A stretch of DNA of 7,799 bases from Planctomycetota bacterium (GTDB lineage Bacteria; Planctomycetota; MHYJ01; JACQXL01), in the NCBI GenBank assembly GCA_030018555.1, contig JASEHY010000061.1:1-7799 (forward strand). The letters run 5' to 3'. The notes below the pieces were generated by a model. The model was not told the origin of the DNA, made no database searches, and saw nothing but the letters and a program-made list of their open reading frames with translations. The position numbers and the translations under genes are program-made. Within the stretch, counting starts at the first letter, position 1, and every line of letters begins with the position of its first letter. Shown one piece after another: positions 5,390-7,799 of this stretch.

Positions 5390-6855
5390 GCCGTATTTTT
5401 GAGTTTCCTGAGTCTCATCATAGCCCTTATAGTTTTGACTACAACACCCTTAAATTGAGTAAGGCCGATATAAATCATCCTTAATGGATTTTTGATATTG
5501 TCTTTAATAAAATAATATAGATTTATAGGAAGAATAATCTTAAATCTTGCTTTTAGATAGAGTTCTTCAAATCTTGGCTTAGACATATCGGCATAAATTA
5601 TCTGTGACATTTCAGGGTCTCCAATACTATCCCAATCAGGAAGATGTTTCCCTTCCGCTTTCAGTTTATTATAAATGAATGAACCAGGTAATGGCATAAA
5701 GAGATTAAACCCGATATTATGTGGTTTGGTTTTCCTCAAGAAATCTAATGTTTTGTGGAAATCTTCTTCGGTCTCTCCAGGATAACCCGTAATTATATTT
5801 CCCTGGAAACGTAAGCCAACTTCCTTTGTCAGATTAACTGCCATTAGATTCTTTTTGACCGTTGCCTTTTTATTCATTAAGTCCAATATTCTTTGCGAGC
5901 CGGATTCAAAGCCATATTCTACATGAACACAGCCAGCATCTTTCATTAGTTCCAAATATTCTTTATCAACAATATTTGTGCTTAATTGAGCCATCCACTT
6001 GATTTTCTTATTAATACCTTTTTCTATGAACAGAGAAAGCATCTTTCTTGCCCTCTTTTTGTTAGCCAGAAACATATCCTCGGCGAAATATAATGCTTCT
6101 ATAGAATATTCAGATATAAGATAATCTATCTCGCTTACAACCCTTTCAGGTGAATGATATCGGACTTTCCCACCAAAACTAATTGGCCCCGCACAATAGT
6201 GGCATCTATACGGACATCCTCTCGCTGTAAAAATATGGGTTGTTCGCAGACTCAAATTTCTGCTGGTAAACCTGCTCGGCCTCAAATAAAGGTCCATTCT
6301 TAAGAGGTGTCTTGCAGGTAATGGTAAACTATCTAAGTTTTGGATTACTGGTCTATCAGGGTTTGATACGATATTTTCTTTATTCCGATAGACGATTCCG
6401 GTAATATCGGTCAGGTTGCAACCATTGGCTATTTCAAGCATGGTATTTTCGCCTTCGCCACGCACTAAGATGTCTATGGATGGGCATTTCTGGAGTGTCA
6501 GGATTGGTTCGCCTATACAGTGCGGTCCGCCGATTATGGTGGTTATTTTCGGGATTTCTTTCTTTATCAGGGTTGAAACATAATTTGCATCACTCACATT
6601 AGGTGTGGTAACAGTAAACCCGACGATTTCTGGGTTAAAAGAGTTGATTAAATCCAAGGTGTCTCTATCTGTTTTTTCAAAATCCAATCTATTTTCTTTT
6701 AAAGATAAATCCCTGTCTATAATTTTAACCTTGTGGTTATGTTCTTCTAACACTGCGGCAATATAGGCAAGACCTAAGGGGGGCCAGTATTGTTTGTTCT
6801 CGTCAATCCTGCTTCTTTTCTCAGACATTAATGGATAGATTAGACAGATATTCAT
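5386..6855 (-). CDS. B12-binding-domain radical SAM protein
   Basis: The 489-residue protein has an N-terminal cobalamin-binding-type Rossmann domain (about 1-145, with PPLGLAYIAAVLE, IIGGPHC at 107-113 and VRGEGE at 131-136). A radical SAM core follows (about 205-400). The 4Fe-4S cluster ligands are C214, C218 and C221 in RGCPYRCHYC; GFESGS (315-320) and GYPGET (357-362) are typical of the superfamily. A basic C-terminal extension may be helical. Such BchE-like proteins carry out methylation, cyclisation or other radical chemistry, often in glycan, lipid or natural-product clusters; the substrate is unknown. The usual DxHxxG cobalamin-ligating motif is not visible; the corresponding loop reads NVSDANYVSTL. 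Cobalamin may therefore be bound without a His ligand, or not at all. ATG 6855 has GAGGT 9 nt upstream. It is co-transcribed with the glycosyltransferase that follows. Confidence 0.9.
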   Translation of the reverse strand: MNICLIYPLMSEKRSRIDENKQYWPPLGLAYIAAVLEEHNHKVKIIDRDLSLKENRLDFEKTDRDTLDLINSFNPEIVGFTVTTPNVSDANYVSTLIKKEIPKITTIIGGPHCIGEPILTLQKCPSIDILVRGEGENTMLEIANGCNLTDITGIVYRNKENIVSNPDRPVIQNLDSLPLPARHLLRMDLYLRPSRFTSRNLSLRTTHIFTARGCPYRCHYCAGPISFGGKVRYHSPERVVSEIDYLISEYSIEALYFAEDMFLANKKRARKMLSLFIEKGINKKIKWMAQLSTNIVDKEYLELMKDAGCVHVEYGFESGSQRILDLMNKKATVKKNLMAVNLTKEVGLRFQGNIITGYPGETEEDFHKTLDFLRKTKPHNIGFNLFMPLPGSFIYNKLKAEGKHLPDWDSIGDPEMSQIIYADMSKPRFEELYLKARFKIILPINLYYFIKDNIKNPLRMIYIGLTQFKGVVVKTIRAMMRLRKLKNTA

Positions 6856-6902
6856 TGTTTTGAGACCTCGTAATTGTGTGTAATCGTGTGGTTATCTATG
6901 TA

Positions 6903-6941
6903 TCCGCACCCCGAATGCTTTCGGGGTCTGGCGGACGCCAG
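6903..6941. repeat. GC-rich hairpin element 1
   Basis: A perfect 7-bp stem ccccgaa/ttcgggg (6909-6915/6920-6926, loop tgct) lies inside a 5-bp outer pair tccgc/gcgga (6903-6907/6931-6935). A competing stem ctggcg/cgccag (6928-6933/6936-6941) follows. It would be in the 5' leader of the radical SAM mRNA if transcription starts further upstream. No T tract follows. Confidence 0.55.
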
Positions 6942-6945
6942 TTAG

Positions 6946-6993
6946 ATCCCGACGAACCTGCCCGACTGACTTCGGTCAGGCGGGTGTCGGGAT
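6946..6993. repeat. GC-rich hairpin element 2 with C(UUCG)G tetraloop, related to the in-gene repeat
   Basis: An outer 8-bp stem atcccgac/gtcgggat (6946-6953/6986-6993) is followed by cccg/cggg (6961-6964/6981-6984) and ctgac/gtcag (6966-6970/6975-6979), closed by ttcg. The arms cctgcccgac (6957-6966) and caggcggg (6977-6984) equal the reverse complement of 770-779 and 759-766 in the ABC gene repeat; only the loop differs. Confidence 0.7.
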
Positions 6994-7053
6994 AATACCT
7001 TTCTGAATTTCTACATGTCTTTTATCCATATATTAACCTGGGGCGATAAAGTA

Positions 7054-7120
7054 ATCGGATTGAACAGATTAGAACTGATTAAGCAAAAAATTCTCTTAGT
7101 TAAATCTGTTTAAATCAGAT
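7054..7120. repeat. AT-rich degenerate repeats with about 10-bp period
   Basis: Degenerate units of the form A-N-N-GATT recur every 10 bp (7054-7083). Inverted versions follow (aatctgtt at 7103-7110 pairs with aacagatt at 7063-7070). The 10-mer cagattagaa occurs at 7065-7074 and 7116-7125. Confidence 0.4.
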
Positions 7121-7165
7121 TAGAAGCGGTCTCATAAGTACTTTTCATGGATAATTGCCGATAAA

Positions 7166-7193
7166 TACTCATAGGAGGTAATGCCTATGAGTA
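7166..7193 (+). promoter_or_regulatory. Hairpin enclosing the transposase ribosome-binding site and start codon
   Basis: tactcatagg (7166-7175) and cctatgagta (7184-7193) form a perfect 10-bp stem with the 8-nt loop aggtaatg. The Shine-Dalgarno AGGAGGT (7173-7179) lies partly in the stem and partly in the loop. The preferred ATG (7187-7189) lies wholly in the 3' arm. Folded mRNA would hide the start codon. Confidence 0.65.
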
Positions 7194-7567
7194 GAGCGGT
7201 ATATTTAACTAATGAACAATGGAAAGCGATAAAACCACTACTACCCAGGTTGAAAAGTAAGGGGCGACCATGGAAGGATAATCGGTCGGTTTTAGAAGGC
7301 ATTTTATGGGTTTTCAGGACTGGTGTCCGCTGGAAAGATTTACCAGATAAATATCCCAGTCTTTCTACCTGTTGGCGAAGATTAAAACTCTGGGAAAGAA
7401 AAGGTATTTGGTTAAATATTTGGAGGAAATTTATAAATAAATTAGATAGAAAAGGGCAAATCAACTGGAGCGAATGTTTTATGGACGGTAGTTTTATTCC
7501 AGCAAAAAAAGGGGCGCACAAATCGACAAAACCAAGCAGGGCAAGGGTTCGAAGCTTATGGTGGTGA
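7187..7567 (+). CDS. IS5-family transposase, N-terminal part (frame 0)
   Basis: This frame encodes the N-terminal helix-turn-helix-type domain of IS5-like transposases (LTNEQWKAIKPLLP, GRPWKDNRSVLEGILWVFRTG, WRDLP-like VRWKDLPDKYPS). It reaches the first catalytic Asp in CFMDGSF (residue 100). I chose ATG 7187 rather than 7181, because AGGAGGT ends 7 nt before it and only 1 nt before the other. After PAKK the frame leaves the family sequence and stops at TGA 7565-7567. The C-terminal part continues in the -1 frame. This is either programmed -1 frameshifting, known in several IS5-family groups, or a disabling one-base change in the A7 run. Confidence 0.85.
   Translation: MSRAVYLTNEQWKAIKPLLPRLKSKGRPWKDNRSVLEGILWVFRTGVRWKDLPDKYPSLSTCWRRLKLWERKGIWLNIWRKFINKLDRKGQINWSECFMDGSFIPAKKGAHKSTKPSRARVRSLWW
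7504..7510 (+). promoter_or_regulatory. Slippery A7 heptamer for -1 frameshifting in the transposase
   Basis: In frame 0 the site reads gcA AAA AAA GGG, which fits the X-XXY-YYZ slippery pattern. It is the only such run in the overlap between the two frames (7492-7567), and it lies exactly where the family sequence switches frame. I saw no clear downstream stimulatory hairpin. Confidence 0.6.
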
Positions 7568-7799
7568 CAGACGGCCAAGGTATTCCTTTGGGAGTGTCCT
7601 TGCACTCTGCCTCTCCACATGAGGTAAAACTGGCCAATAAAACGATTGAGAAACTGGGGAAAAAGCCGGAGCGATTGATTTGTGATAAAGCGTATGATTC
7701 GGAGAAACTCCGAGATGAATTGAAAGAACGAGGAATAGAAATTATTGCTCCTCATAGAAAGAAACGGAAGATCAAAATTCAGAATGGGAGAAAATTGAG
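7510..7799 (+). CDS. IS5-family transposase, C-terminal part (-1 frame, partial at window end)
   Basis: The -1 frame is open from 7492 to the window end and has no good start of its own. Read after the A7 run it gives KTKQGKGSKLMVVTDGQG and then LHSASPHEVKLA, both typical of the DDE core. LICDKAYDS follows, with the second catalytic Asp encoded at 7684-7686. The third catalytic residue, Glu, would lie beyond the window. Joined to the frame-0 part at the slip site, it would make a normal transposase of the IS5 family. Confidence 0.8.

Larger units (their letters stand above)
6856..7122. other. Intergenic region upstream of the radical SAM gene
   Basis: No gene is seen. From left to right it holds the radical SAM ribosome-binding site, two GC-rich hairpin elements (6903-6941 and 6946-6993), and an AT-rich tract with phased short repeats (7054-7120) that abuts the insertion sequence. 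I could not find a convincing -35/-10 pair for the radical SAM operon. Confidence 0.6.
7123..7799 (+). mobile_element. IS5-family insertion sequence, left part (continues past window)
   Basis: The element is recognised from its transposase, which is read in two frames. The left end cannot be fixed because the right terminal repeat is outside the window. The stretch gaagcggtctcataag (7123-7138), about 60 nt before the start codon and preceded by TTA, is where a terminal inverted repeat would be expected. The right end and the last catalytic residue are missing only because the window stops. Confidence 0.65.

Noticed and set aside
6903..6993. CRISPR-like or tandem terminator interpretation of the two hairpins
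   Set aside because: The hairpins differ in sequence, there is no repeat-spacer regularity, and no T tract follows either one.
7030..7060. Possible promoter (TAATAT) for the radical SAM operon on the minus strand
   Set aside because: No acceptable -35 box at 15-19 nt upstream.
7132..7755. 207-residue open frame on the minus strand opposite the transposase
   Set aside because: It is antisense to clear IS5 transposase sequence and has no recognisable domain; it is open only because of the codon use of the real frame.

Overview
The window looks like a piece of chromosome from an uncultivated, probably anaerobic bacterium. No taxonomic marker gene is present, so this is inference. The genes are compact and AT-leaning, sit in minus-strand operons, and are studded with short GC-rich palindromic repeats both between and inside genes. 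That repeat habit, including in-frame peptides such as PDRQAG inside otherwise normal enzymes, reminds me of metagenome-assembled genomes of lineages such as Omnitrophota or WOR-3. I cannot confirm this from the window.

Layout from left to right. (1) 38-3740, minus strand: two adjacent full-length ABC exporter half-transporters, 1 nt apart. Together they form an asymmetric heterodimeric exporter of the TM287/288 or BmrC/BmrD type. The upstream partner has a degenerate Walker B (LDD); the downstream partner has a canonical one (LDE) and an LSAGQ signature. The downstream gene carries two extra low-complexity peptide stretches encoded by palindromic repeats, in the linker before the nucleotide-binding domain and at that domain's beginning. 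(2) 3741-4103: a non-coding, highly structured stretch. It holds a good promoter for the ABC operon, a 122-bp inverted-repeat element that would form the 5' leader of that mRNA, and a second nested cruciform. (3) 4104-4355, minus: a stand-alone Lrp/AsnC ligand-binding (RAM) domain protein without a DNA-binding domain, with its own near-consensus promoter at 4395-4423. (4) 4499-6855, minus: a cobalamin-binding-domain radical SAM protein followed, with a 4-nt overlap, by a family-2 glycosyltransferase that resembles rhamnosyltransferases. This pairing suggests surface glycan or secondary metabolite biosynthesis. (5) 6856-7122: an intergenic region with two GC-rich hairpins, one sharing its arms with the repeat inside the ABC gene, and an AT-rich stretch with 10-bp phased repeats. 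(6) About 7123 to the window end, plus strand: the left part of an IS5-family insertion sequence. Its transposase is read in two frames joined at an A7 run, and its Shine-Dalgarno and start codon are enclosed in a perfect 10-bp hairpin. The element is cut by the window end.

Most gene functions here are ordinary. The unusual part is the repeat biology: one GC-rich palindrome family appears both between genes and in-frame inside a transporter gene, and several independent structured elements sit at gene 5' ends, where they could affect expression.
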